Positions 1 to 9,075 of a DNA stretch of 64,000 nt are shown in pieces. This DNA comes from Solirubrobacterales bacterium (GTDB lineage: Bacteria > Actinomycetota > Thermoleophilia > Solirubrobacterales > 70-9), in contig JANWHD010000027.1 of NCBI GenBank assembly GCA_025450585.1, positions 79,423 through 143,422 of the forward strand, written 5' to 3'. A program made the position numbers and the translations under genes. The notes below the pieces were generated by a model, which was not told the origin of the DNA, ran no database searches, and worked only from the letters and a program-made list of their open reading frames with translations. Every line of letters starts with the position of its first letter. Position 1 is the first letter of the stretch.

Positions 1-707
1 GCCATCGTCTTCGCCGACTCCCCCGGCGCAACCGCGACCCTGGCGGCGAGCGGCTCGAGGCGCTCCGCGTAGAGGGCACCCACGACGGTGTCGGTGATGC
101 AGAAGCGGCGGCCGGACAGGGGCCACTCTCCCTCTCCCAGAAGACCCGGTCCGACCAGCACCGGGTACTCGCCCGAGGCGCTTGCCGCCCAGAGCATCTT
201 CGTACCGGAGGGCATGCCGGCAAGGGCCAGCAGCGACGGCATCGCGCGGGCGACCACTTCGCGGTCTCCCGGCGGCACGATCGCATCGGCAAGCCCCTCA
301 TAGTGCGGCAACCGCTCTCCCAGCAGGCGCGCGACGTCCTCGGCGCTCGTCGCCAGCGGGCGGTCGCTGCGGGCGATCCGCTCCCAAGCCTGATCGGCGC
401 CGACCTGGAGCCAAACGACCGTGTGGCGGTCGAGCGCCTCTCGCACCCGCTCGGAGAGGACGCTGCCCCCGCCGAGCGCGATCGCTCCGCCGTCGGCCTC
501 CTCCAGAAGCGATCCGACCACCTCGGCCTCGCGCGCGCGGAAGGCTGCCTCTCCGTCCTCCTCGAAAGCGTCCCGGATCGGCTTGCCGAACGCCTCTTCC
601 ATCAGCGCGTCGATCTCGACCGTCTCCAGGCCCGCCTCGCGAGCCGCGGAGAGCGCCGTCGACTTCCCCGCCCCCATAAAGCCGATGAAGACGAGAGCAG
701 GCCGCAT
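1..707 (-). CDS. aroKB: Bifunctional shikimate kinase / 3-dehydroquinate synthase (5' part; continues past the window edge)
   Basis: Translated by eye from ATG at 707: MRPALVFIGFMGAGKSTALSAAREAGLETVEIDALMEE (shikimate kinase P-loop), LGGGSVLSERVREALDRHTVVWL, then in the same frame ITDTVVGALYAERLEPLAARVAVAPGESAKTMA, which resembles the DHQ synthase N-terminus. Lies upstream of aroC. Not in ORF track because it is open at the edge. Confidence 0.85.
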   Translation of the reverse strand, partial: MRPALVFIGFMGAGKSTALSAAREAGLETVEIDALMEEAFGKPIRDAFEEDGEAAFRAREAEVVGSLLEEADGGAIALGGGSVLSERVREALDRHTVVWLQVGADQAWERIARSDRPLATSAEDVARLLGERLPHYEGLADAIVPPGDREVVARAMPSLLALAGMPSGTKMLWAASASGEYPVLVGPGLLGEGEWPLSGRRFCITDTVVGALYAERLEPLAARVAVAPGESAKTM

Positions 708-708
708 C

Positions 709-753
709 ACCGAACGAAACGCCATTTTCCCATGCATGACATGGAAAATCGCG
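709..753 (-). promoter_or_regulatory. ~45-bp hairpin-forming upstream element, copy 1 (before aroKB)
   Basis: Minus strand CGCGATTTTCCATGTCATGCATGGGAAAATGGCGTTTCGTTCGGT; near match at 11592-11637. Confidence 0.6.
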
Positions 754-756
754 ACC

Positions 757-1923
757 TCACCCTCGGAAGTCGATGCGCTGCTTGTAGGCCTCGACCGCGG
801 CGAGCACGTCGTCGATGTGGTCGCCGCCGAACTTCTCGCGGTAGGCGCGGGCAAGGGTGAGACAGACCATTGCCTCGGCGACGACCGCCGCCGCCGGCAC
901 CACGGTCGAGTCAGTGCGCTCGCGCAGCGCCTGCGCCGGCTCCTTGGTCTCGGTGTCGACCGAGCGCAGCGGCTTGGTCAGGGTCGAGATCGGCTTGATC
1001 GCGGCGCGTACCGACAGCGGCAGTCCGTTCGTCATCCCACCCTCGAGGCCGCCGGCGTGGTTGGTCTCGCGGAAGTAGCCGCGCTCCTGCGACCAGAAGA
1101 TCTCGTCGTGGGCCTCGGAGCCGGGGCGGCCGGCGACATCCCACGCTTCCCCGATCGAGACCCCCTTGACCGACTGGATCGAGGCGACGGCGCCGGCGAG
1201 GCGGCCGTCGAGGCGGTCTTCCCATGAGATATGAGAGCCGAGACCTGGGACGAGGCCGAAGGCGCGCACCTCGAAGGTGCCGCCGAGGCTCTCGTTGGCC
1301 TTGCGCAGGCGGTTGATCTCCTCGACCATCGCCGCGCTGGCATCGGGGTCGAGGCATCGCACCGGGTCCTCGTCGACGGCCGCGAAATCCCCGGGGCCGA
1401 GGTCTGCCTGCTCGGGCGCGGTTACGGAGGCGATCTGGGTGACGTGGCTGTGGACGCTGACGCCGAGGGCCGTGAGGAATCCGCGGGCGATCGAGCCGGC
1501 CGCCACGCGGGCGGCGGTCTCGCGGGCGCTGGCGCGCTCGAGCACGTTGCGGATGTCGTCGTGTCCGTACTTCTGGGCGCCGACCAGGTCGGCGTGCCCC
1601 GGTCGGGGAAGGTGAACCTCGTCGACCTCAGCCTCGACCGGCCAGGGGTTCATCCGCTCCTCCCAGTTGGCGTAGTCGCGGTTGGCGACGAGGACGGCGA
1701 TCGGGCTGCCCAGCGTGCGGCCGTGGCGCACACCGGAGCGGACCTCGACGGTGTCGGTCTCGATTTTCATCCGCCCCCCGCGGCCGTGGCCGAGCTGGCG
1801 GCGGGCCATGTCGCGGTCGAGAACCTCGCGGTCGAGCTCGAGGCCGGCCGGCACCCCCTCGACGATCGCCACGAGCCCCGGCCCGTGCGACTCGCCCGCA
1901 GTCGTGAATCCAAACCCGCTCAT
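757..1923 (-). CDS. aroC: Chorismate synthase
   Basis: MSGFGFTTAGESHGPGLVAIVEGVPAGLEL... and RPGHADLVGAQKYGHDDIRNVLERASARETAARVAAG; start placed at 1923, not at the longer ORF start. Confidence 0.95.
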   Translation of the reverse strand: MSGFGFTTAGESHGPGLVAIVEGVPAGLELDREVLDRDMARRQLGHGRGGRMKIETDTVEVRSGVRHGRTLGSPIAVLVANRDYANWEERMNPWPVEAEVDEVHLPRPGHADLVGAQKYGHDDIRNVLERASARETAARVAAGSIARGFLTALGVSVHSHVTQIASVTAPEQADLGPGDFAAVDEDPVRCLDPDASAAMVEEINRLRKANESLGGTFEVRAFGLVPGLGSHISWEDRLDGRLAGAVASIQSVKGVSIGEAWDVAGRPGSEAHDEIFWSQERGYFRETNHAGGLEGGMTNGLPLSVRAAIKPISTLTKPLRSVDTETKEPAQALRERTDSTVVPAAAVVAEAMVCLTLARAYREKFGGDHIDDVLAAVEAYKQRIDFRG

Positions 1924-1936
1924 CAGGCCGTCAAGG

Positions 1937-2737
1937 CTATCGGCGGATCGAGCGGGCGGCGGCGCGCATAGTGTCGAGAGGGGGCTTGCGACCGGTCCAG
2001 ATCCCGAGAGAGAGGGCACCCTGCTGGACGAGGATCTCCAGGCCGTCGACGGTGGTGGCACCTGCCGCCTGGGCGGCGCGCAGGAGTGCGGTCGGTTCGG
2101 CCCCATAGACCATGTCGACGACATCCTGGTCGGCGCTGAAACCGTCCGGGTCGAGGGGCAGCTCCGCGAACGGGTCTTCGCCGCCCAGGCCGACCGCGGT
2201 CGAGTTGACGATCAGGTCGAACGTGCCCTGGTCCGGCTCGGCGACGGGATCGCCTCCCAGTTCCTCACAGAGGTTGCGTGAGCGCAGCCCGGTTCGGTTC
2301 CAGACGGCCACCTCGGCGCCCTCGCGCAACAGGGCCCAGACGGCGGCGCGGGCCGCGCCGCCGGCGCCGAGCACGAGCGCCCGCTTGCCGGACGGCGAAC
2401 CCGGCAGCGCGCGCAGCAGCCCCTCGGCGTCGGTGTTCTCGGCGCGGATCTCGCCCTCCGCGAAGACCAGCGTGTTGGCCGCGCCGATCTCACGGGCGGT
2501 CTCGGAGAGCTCGTCGGCGAGGGCGAGTGCGGCCGCCTTGTGGGGCACGGTGACGTTGGCCCCCACGAACCCTTCGCCCGGCATCGCCTGCACCCGCGCC
2601 TCGAGCGCGTCCGGAGCGACGTCGATCGCCTCGTAGCTCCACTCCCCTCCCAGCCCCAGCTCGGCGAGCGCGGCATCCTGCATCGCCGGCGACCGGGAGT
2701 GGCCGACCGGGTGCCCGAGGACGGCGAGCCGCGGCAC
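1937..2737 (-). CDS. aroE: Shikimate dehydrogenase
   Basis: AVLGHPVGHSRSPAMQDAAL, GANVTVPHKAAAL, NTDAEG, VLGAGGAARA motifs. Confidence 0.95.
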   Translation of the reverse strand: MPRLAVLGHPVGHSRSPAMQDAALAELGLGGEWSYEAIDVAPDALEARVQAMPGEGFVGANVTVPHKAAALALADELSETAREIGAANTLVFAEGEIRAENTDAEGLLRALPGSPSGKRALVLGAGGAARAAVWALLREGAEVAVWNRTGLRSRNLCEELGGDPVAEPDQGTFDLIVNSTAVGLGGEDPFAELPLDPDGFSADQDVVDMVYGAEPTALLRAAQAAGATTVDGLEILVQQGALSLGIWTGRKPPLDTMRAAARSIRR

Positions 2738-2739
2738 GC

Positions 2740-3747
2740 CTATTCCCCGCAGCTGTCGGGCGAGTTGCCGCCAGCCGCCTCGCGAGCCGAGTTGTAGCTT
2801 TCGACGTCGCGTTGGAACTCGGCTTCGCTCGAGGAGAAGGCGTGCTTGCCGCAGCTGCCCGGTTCGACCACGTAGAAGAGGTAGTCGACCTTGGCCGGCC
2901 GCGCCGCGGCTTCGATCGAGGCCAGGCCGGGGCTGCCGATCGGCCCCGGTGGCAGGCCCGCATTGAGCCGCGTGTTGTAGGGCGATTCGACGGCGAGCTC
3001 GGATTCGGTCAGCGGCTCGGTGTAGTTGCCGGTGGCGAAGCGGACGGTCGCGTCGATGCCGAGCGGCATCCCTTCGCGCAGGCGGTTGTAGATCACGGCC
3101 GCGACCAGCGGGCGCTCGCCGGCGAGCTGCGCCTCCTCCTCGACCAGGGAGGCGATCGTCACCACGTCGTACGTGGTGAGGTTCTTGGAGCGCGCGTAGC
3201 TCATGTCGACCCCCTTGATCCGCCGCTTGAAGTCTTCGAGCTGCAGCTGGACCAGCGTCCTGGCCTCGGCGTGCCTTTCCAGCTCGAAGGTGTCCGGGAA
3301 GAGGAAGCCCTCGAGGCTCTCGGCTTCCTTGCCGCCGTACCTGGCGGGGTTCAGATACGGAGAGCGGATGGTTGCCCGCTCGTAGCTGCCGCGCAGCCCT
3401 TCACTCCTGGCGATCTCGGCGGTTTGGCTTCGCGTGTAGCCCTCGGGGATCGTCACCGTGATCGTCCGGATCACGACCGGCGGCGGCGCCTCGCGGTTGA
3501 AGTGGCGGTAGGCGAACGCCGCGATCGCGACCACGCCGAGGACGATCGCGGCGACCCCGACGGCGATGCCGAGGCGGCGGCCGGACGAGCCGGGGGGCCT
3601 TTCCTTCTTCACCTTGGGTGGCTTGGGTGCCTTCTGGGGCTTGGGCGGCTTCGGAGACCCGGGCGGATCGCCGCCGCGCTCGGTGCGGCGGGCTTCGCGC
3701 TCACGACGCCGCTGCTCGCGTTCGGCGGCTGCGCGTTCATCGCTCAT
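2740..3747 (-). CDS. mltG: Endolytic transglycosylase MltG (YceG-like)
   Basis: N-terminal basic region, one TM segment, LEGFLFPDTFE, VVTIASLVEEEAQ, VIYNRLREGMPLGIDATVRF, SPYNTR...GLPPGPIGSPGLASIEAA. Confidence 0.93.
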   Translation of the reverse strand: MSDERAAAEREQRRREREARRTERGGDPPGSPKPPKPQKAPKPPKVKKERPPGSSGRRLGIAVGVAAIVLGVVAIAAFAYRHFNREAPPPVVIRTITVTIPEGYTRSQTAEIARSEGLRGSYERATIRSPYLNPARYGGKEAESLEGFLFPDTFELERHAEARTLVQLQLEDFKRRIKGVDMSYARSKNLTTYDVVTIASLVEEEAQLAGERPLVAAVIYNRLREGMPLGIDATVRFATGNYTEPLTESELAVESPYNTRLNAGLPPGPIGSPGLASIEAAARPAKVDYLFYVVEPGSCGKHAFSSSEAEFQRDVESYNSAREAAGGNSPDSCGE

Positions 3748-4144
3748 CGTCGCCCCCTTCTATCGCCGCGCGACCGGCCAAGTAGGCCTGGAGCAGGTGG
3801 GCGGCCGCGATCGAGTCTGGCGCCGCCGTCGCGCCTTCGCGCCTGCTCGCCTCGGCCATCCGGGTCGTCAGCCGCTCGTCGTAGGTCTCGACCGGGACGT
3901 CGAGGATCGCCTCGAGTTCCCCGCAGAAGGTCCGGGCCAGGGCCGCCTGGCTACCCTCCTCGCCGCTCAGGTGCAGCGGCAACCCGACGACGACGAGCTC
4001 GACCCCGTGCTCGGCGACGAGCTCGGCGACCGCGCGCGCCTCGGGCGGCTCGATCACCGCCATCGGCGTCGCCAGGGTCCCACTCGGGTCGGAGATCGCG
4101 CAACCGATCCGCGCGGTGCCGTGGTCCAGCGCGAGTACGCGCAC
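3737..4144 (-). CDS. ruvX: Putative pre-16S rRNA nuclease / Holliday junction resolvase YqgF (RuvX)
   Basis: MRVLALDHGTARIGCAISDPSGTLATPM, VVVGLPLHLSGEEG, YDERLTT; between mltG and alaS. Confidence 0.93.
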   Translation of the reverse strand: MRVLALDHGTARIGCAISDPSGTLATPMAVIEPPEARAVAELVAEHGVELVVVGLPLHLSGEEGSQAALARTFCGELEAILDVPVETYDERLTTRMAEASRREGATAAPDSIAAAHLLQAYLAGRAAIEGGDDER

Positions 4145-4150
4145 CTCTAG

Positions 4151-6778
4151 CTACCCGGCCTCGCGCTCGATTGCCCGCCGCGCGGTCTCCAGCGCCTCGT
4201 CGAGCCTGGCGGGGTCCTTGCCGCCGGCCTGCGCCATGTCGTCGCGACCGCCGCCCCCACCGCCGACTACCGCGGCCGCCTCGCGAACGACCTGGGCCGC
4301 GGAGAGCCCCCGCTCGACCGCGCCCTTCGAGACGAGGACGACCAGGGCGACCTTGTCGCCCTCCACCCCGCCGAGGACGATCGCCGAGTCCCCGCCCAGC
4401 TTCGACTGGACCCGGTTGGCGAGCTCGAGCATCTGCTTCTGGTCCGCCAGCGACACGCCGGAGACGACCGCCTTGACGCCGCCCACATCGACCGCCTCTC
4501 CGATCAGCCGCTCCGCCTCCTCACCGAGGGCCTGCCTTTGGGCCTCCTGTGCCCCCGCCCCGGCCTCGCGCAGACGCTCGGCGGCGCGGCGGGCGCCTGA
4601 GAGAGGATCCTGTGGAGCCCCGAGCAACTCGCCGACCTCGCGCAGGCGATCCTCACGCTCGCGGAACCAGTCGATCGCCGCGGGGCCGGTGAGGGCCTCG
4701 ATCCGGCGCACGTTGGCGGCGCTGGAGCCCTCCGAGGAGATCTTGAAGATGCCGACCTCCGCGGTGTTGGCGACGTGGGTACCGCCGCAGAGCTCGCGCG
4801 AGACGCCCTCGACCTCGACCACCCGCACCCACTCGCCGTACTTCTCGCCAAACAGCGCCATCGCGCCCAGGCGCTCGGCCTCGGCGCGCTCCATCTCCAG
4901 CCAGCGCACCGGCTGGCTCGCCTTGATCCACTCGTTGACGCGATCCTCGACCGCGCGCAGCTCCTCCGCGCCGAGCCCCTGCCCGTGGGTGAAGTCGAAG
5001 CGCAGCTTGTCGGGCCGCACGGCGGAGCCCGCCTGGCGCACGTGGGTGCCGAGCCGCTCGCGCAGCGCCGCGTGGAGCAGGTGCGTGGCGGTGTGGTTGC
5101 GCATCGTCGCGTGGCGGGCCTCGCGGTCTACGACAGCCTCAACCGGTGCTCCGCCTCGGATCGTGTCTCCGGCCGACTCAACCTCCAGTACCTGGTCTTC
5201 GCCAACTCTGTACACGTCGACCACCTTCGCTTCCTCCTCCCCCCAGCGCAGGACCCCCGAATCCGCGACCTGACCGCCGCCCTCGGCGTAGAACGGGCTC
5301 TGCTCGAGCTTGACGAGGGCACGGCCGTCGTCGGCCTCGGCCACGGCGAGTCCGGTCGTCGCACGCAGCGTCTCGTAGCCGACGAACTCAGTTCGTTGCC
5401 CTACGGTGGCGGCGAAAGCGACAACACGCTCATGCGTGTCCTCGGAGCCGTGCGCGGTGGCCGCGCCGGTGCGGGCACGCTGGCGCTGCTCCTCCATCAG
5501 CTCCTCGAAGCCGCCGTCGTCGACCGAAAGCCCCTGCTCCGCCAGCAGCTCCTTGGTCAGGTCGTAGGGGAAGCCGTAGGTGTCGTGGAGCTTGAAGGCG
5601 TCCGCCGCGTCGATCCAGGAGGTCCCGGACTCCTTCGCCTCGGCCACCAACCGGTCGAGCAGCTCGCTGCCGCGCTCGAGGGTGCGGCCGAAGCTCTCCT
5701 CCTCGTCGCCAACCCAGCGCGCGATCGTCCCGCGCTCCACCGCCAGCTCCGGGTAGGCCTCGCTCATGACCTCGATTGTCCGCTCGGCGAAGCGGCCGAG
5801 CCAGGGCGCCTCGAGGCCGAGGGTGCGCCCCTGCTGGATTGCCCGGCGCATGATCCGGCGCAGGATGTAGCCACGGTCCTCGTTGGAGGGCACGACGCCG
5901 TCGGCGATCAGGAAGGAGGCGCCGCGCGAGTGGTCGGCGACGATCCGCATCGCCCGGGTCACGACCGCGTCCTCCCCGTAGGAGCGGCCCGACATCTCCT
6001 CGGCGAGGTCGAGCAGCGGGCGGATCAGGTCCGTCTCGAAGACCGAGGGGACGCCCTGGAGGATCGCCGCCATCCGGTCCAGGCCCATGCCGGTGTCGAT
6101 GTTGCGCATCGGCAGCTCGGCCAGCGACCCGTCGGCGCCGAGGTCGTAGGTCATGAAGACGTGGTTCCAGAACTCGAGGAAGCGGTCGGTGTCGTCGCCG
6201 GGGCGCTCGCCCGGGGCACCGAAGTCCTCGCCGCGGTCGAGGTAGAGCTCCGAGCACGGGCCACAGGGCCCGGTCGGGCCGGCCTGCCAGAAGTTGTCCT
6301 CGCGACCGAGGCGGACGATCCGCTCGTCGGGGACCCCGACCCGGCGCCAGACCCCGATCGCCTCCTCGTCGGGGCCCAGCCCGAGCTCCTCGTCGCCGCC
6401 GAAGACCGTGACCCAGATCTGCTCGGGGTCCATGCCGAAGCCCTGCGTCGAGAGCTCCCACCCCCACGGGATCGACTCCTCCTTGAAGTAGTCGCCGAAG
6501 CTCCAGTTGCCGAGCATCTCGAAGAAGGTGAGGTGGCGGGCCGTGTTGCCGACCTCCTCGATGTCGGTGGTGCGGAAGCACTTCTGCACGTCGGCCAGAC
6601 GGCGCGCCGGCGGCTCCTCCCGGCCGAGGAAATAGGGCTTGAAGGGCTGCATCCCGGCCGTGGTCAGCAGCACCGACGGATCGAGCACGGACGGGACGAG
6701 CGAGGCCGAGGGCACGATCTTGTGCCCTCGCTCCTCGAAGTAGGAGAGGTAGGTCTGGCGGATCTCGCTGGCCTTCAT
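4151..6778 (-). CDS. alaS: Alanine--tRNA ligase
   Basis: MKASEIRQTYLSYFEERGHKIVPSASLVP..., HTATHLLHAALRERLG, CGGTHVANTAEVG. Confidence 0.98.
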   Translation of the reverse strand: MKASEIRQTYLSYFEERGHKIVPSASLVPSVLDPSVLLTTAGMQPFKPYFLGREEPPARRLADVQKCFRTTDIEEVGNTARHLTFFEMLGNWSFGDYFKEESIPWGWELSTQGFGMDPEQIWVTVFGGDEELGLGPDEEAIGVWRRVGVPDERIVRLGREDNFWQAGPTGPCGPCSELYLDRGEDFGAPGERPGDDTDRFLEFWNHVFMTYDLGADGSLAELPMRNIDTGMGLDRMAAILQGVPSVFETDLIRPLLDLAEEMSGRSYGEDAVVTRAMRIVADHSRGASFLIADGVVPSNEDRGYILRRIMRRAIQQGRTLGLEAPWLGRFAERTIEVMSEAYPELAVERGTIARWVGDEEESFGRTLERGSELLDRLVAEAKESGTSWIDAADAFKLHDTYGFPYDLTKELLAEQGLSVDDGGFEELMEEQRQRARTGAATAHGSEDTHERVVAFAATVGQRTEFVGYETLRATTGLAVAEADDGRALVKLEQSPFYAEGGGQVADSGVLRWGEEEAKVVDVYRVGEDQVLEVESAGDTIRGGAPVEAVVDREARHATMRNHTATHLLHAALRERLGTHVRQAGSAVRPDKLRFDFTHGQGLGAEELRAVEDRVNEWIKASQPVRWLEMERAEAERLGAMALFGEKYGEWVRVVEVEGVSRELCGGTHVANTAEVGIFKISSEGSSAANVRRIEALTGPAAIDWFREREDRLREVGELLGAPQDPLSGARRAAERLREAGAGAQEAQRQALGEEAERLIGEAVDVGGVKAVVSGVSLADQKQMLELANRVQSKLGGDSAIVLGGVEGDKVALVVLVSKGAVERGLSAAQVVREAAAVVGGGGGGRDDMAQAGGKDPARLDEALETARRAIEREAG

Positions 6779-6791
6779 CGAGGCAGAGCCT

Positions 6792-6959
6792 AGGGCCTAT
6801 TCCGTTAGGGGGCGTGCCACTGGGACGGTCCAGGACCAAGCGGAGCGGTTACGGCGCGGATTCCGCATGGCAGCGCCATGTGGGATTCGCGCCGGGGCCG
6901 AATCCGCGCCGCGTCCTGGGCCGTATCCAGGGGTGCGATCACCTAGCGGGATAGGCCCT
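6792..6959. repeat. Nested-palindrome repeat, copy A (168 bp)
   Basis: Outer arms AGGGCCTATTCCG/CGGGATAGGCCCT; inner hairpin GCGCGGATTCCGCATGGC/GCCATGTGGGATTCGCGC (18/18 paired counting 3 G-T). Near-identical to 61448-61615. Confidence 0.9.
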
Positions 6960-7100
6960 GCAGCGCCGCGCCGCTCCTGCGCAGTATCGCCGTCATACGT
7001 CGAAGTGGGCTGACAACCGCCGCCTCTTCACGTTCAGGAACTGGACCGATGAACCCCCTCCCCTTGACTGGATGGTCGCGAGTGCCGAAACGATTGGTAC

Positions 7101-8606
7101 ATGGCTCGCAAGGGACGCTCAGATCGCACCGCTGCGCGCCCGTCGGCTCCGGCGAGGCTGCTCTCGGACGAGCGCCTGGCAAAGCGGGCGGCCGGGAACG
7201 ACCGGCGCTCCTTCGCCGAGATCTACCGTCGCTACAGCCAGTGCCTCTACCGTTTCTGCCTCTCGATCGTGGGCAGCCCCGAGGATGCGAGCGACGCCCT
7301 CCAGAACACGATGGTCAAGGCCCTGAGGGCACTGCCCGGAGAGGAGCGGCAGATCCAGCTCAAGCCCTGGCTCTACAGGGTCGCCCGCAACGAGTCGGTC
7401 GAGCTCCTGCGCAAGCGCCGCCAAGCGGTCGAGTTCGGGGACGACCTTGCCGCGCCGGGCGGAGGACCGGCCGAGACGATCGCCCAGCGCGAGCGCCTCA
7501 GCCAGTTGCTCAGCGACCTCGCCGAGCTCCCCGAGAGACAGCGATCGATGCTGACGATGCGCGAGCTGGCAGGCCTCGAGCTCGCCCAGATCGCCGCGGC
7601 GTTCGACACCTCGCCCGCGGTCGTGCGACAGACGATCTACGAGGCGAGGCTGAGCCTGCGGCAGCTCGCGGAGGGGCGTGAGATGACCTGCGAAGAGGTT
7701 ACGCGCCGGCTCTCAGACGCGGATGGAAGGGTGCGGCGCCGCCGCGACATCCAGGCCCACCTGCGCGCCTGTCCGGACTGCCGGGCCTTCGGCCAGGCGA
7801 TCGAGGAGCGGCGTCACGACCTTGCGTCTCTGGCGCCGCTGCCGGCCATCGCCTCCGCCGGAATCCTGCACGCCGTTCTGGGCGGCGGACACGGCGCCGC
7901 AAGCGGCGCGGCTGCGGGATCGACGATCGCAGCCGGCGCCGGCAAGGTCGCGGCAACCCCGTTCCTCGTCAAGTCGGTGGCAACGGTCGCCGTCGCGGCC
8001 ACGGTGGGCGTCTCGGCCGCCGATCGCAGCGGGCTGGTCGACGTCGGGCTACCCAGCGGGAGCGGCGACACGGCAACCCGCGAGGCGACGCCGGAGGAGG
8101 CGGGGGTCGCAGCCGGCGCAACCAACTCGGCGACACGCTCCTCGGCCGGGCGCGCGGGGCTGGGGTTGAGTCGTGTACGCGCAGGCGGCGAGCGAACCGT
8201 GAGCGTGCGAGGGCGACAAGGGACGCAGCCGAGCTCCACCGAATCGACCGCCGGGGAGGCCGGCAGAGGCCAGGGCCCACCGGCCGGCCTGCCGCCGGCC
8301 GCTGCGCACGGACAGCAGACCGCAGCGGAGCACCGAGCCGAGCGGGAGTCCCGTGCCAAGGGCCACAGCCGCTCCCGGAACGCGAAGGCTCACTCTCACG
8401 GCGGCGCCTCGCATGCTCACAGGGCTCCCAGCAAGCCGCAAAAAGAGTCGGGTAGCACCGGGGAGGGCAACACACAGGGACAACCTGGGGGTGAGAAACC
8501 GCAAGGGCCTTCTACGCCGTCAGCGGAAGATCCCGCAACCGGCGGCCCGGCGGAAGGATCGATAGCGCCCATCGACAATAAGTCCAGTGCCGGCGCTACC
8601 CCCTGA
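7101..8606 (+). CDS. ECF-type sigma-70 family sigma factor with C-terminal zf-HC2-like (anti-sigma type) segment and low-complexity tail
   Basis: FAEIYRRYSQCLYRFCLSIVGSPEDASDALQNTMVKAL (region 2), LAELPERQRSMLTMRELAGLELAQIAAAF (region 4), MTCEEVTRRLSDADGRVRRRRDIQAHLRACPDCRAF (H...CxxC). Confidence 0.85.
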   Translation: MARKGRSDRTAARPSAPARLLSDERLAKRAAGNDRRSFAEIYRRYSQCLYRFCLSIVGSPEDASDALQNTMVKALRALPGEERQIQLKPWLYRVARNESVELLRKRRQAVEFGDDLAAPGGGPAETIAQRERLSQLLSDLAELPERQRSMLTMRELAGLELAQIAAAFDTSPAVVRQTIYEARLSLRQLAEGREMTCEEVTRRLSDADGRVRRRRDIQAHLRACPDCRAFGQAIEERRHDLASLAPLPAIASAGILHAVLGGGHGAASGAAAGSTIAAGAGKVAATPFLVKSVATVAVAATVGVSAADRSGLVDVGLPSGSGDTATREATPEEAGVAAGATNSATRSSAGRAGLGLSRVRAGGERTVSVRGRQGTQPSSTESTAGEAGRGQGPPAGLPPAAAHGQQTAAEHRAERESRAKGHSRSRNAKAHSHGGASHAHRAPSKPQKESGSTGEGNTQGQPGGEKPQGPSTPSAEDPATGGPAEGSIAPIDNKSSAGATP

Positions 8607-8679
8607 CAAGTAGCCCTACTTTCCGTTCAGGGGATTGGTTCGCACCACAAACCGTTCGACCGACGTCGAAGGAGGCACG

Positions 8680-9075
8680 ATGAAGCTACGAATGAAGATC
8701 GCACTCGCAACCGGCGCCCTGGCGTTGACGATTCCGGCGATGGCCCTCGCCAACAACGGCAACGGCAAAGGCCAGGGCGGGCCGAACTACGAAACCGCTC
8801 CGCCGCCCCCGGCAAAGGCCTACGGCAAATACTGCCAGGGGGAAAGCAAGAAACACGTCAAAGGAGAGAAGGGCACAGAGTTCAGCCGATGCGTCAAGAC
8901 GGCGGCCCAGGCGGCTCGCAACGAGCACCAGACCCCGGGCCAAGTCTGCAAGGGCAAAAGCAAGAAACACATCAAAGGCGAGAAGGGCACAGAGTTCAGC
9001 CGATGCGTGAAATCGATCGCCCAGCTGCGACACGACGAACACGAGAAAGAACAGGAAGAACAGGCCCAGGTCTAG
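8680..9075 (+). CDS. Small secreted protein with two ~38-aa repeats
   Basis: GGAGG upstream of ATG at 8680; signal peptide MKLRMKIALATGALALTIPAMALA; repeats CQGESKKHVKGEKGTEFSRCVKTAAQA.. and CKGKSKKHIKGEKGTEFSRCVKSIAQL.. Confidence 0.75.
   Translation: MKLRMKIALATGALALTIPAMALANNGNGKGQGGPNYETAPPPPAKAYGKYCQGESKKHVKGEKGTEFSRCVKTAAQAARNEHQTPGQVCKGKSKKHIKGEKGTEFSRCVKSIAQLRHDEHEKEQEEQAQV

Noticed and set aside
4775-6793. 672-aa + strand ORF
   Set aside because: Antisense shadow of alaS.
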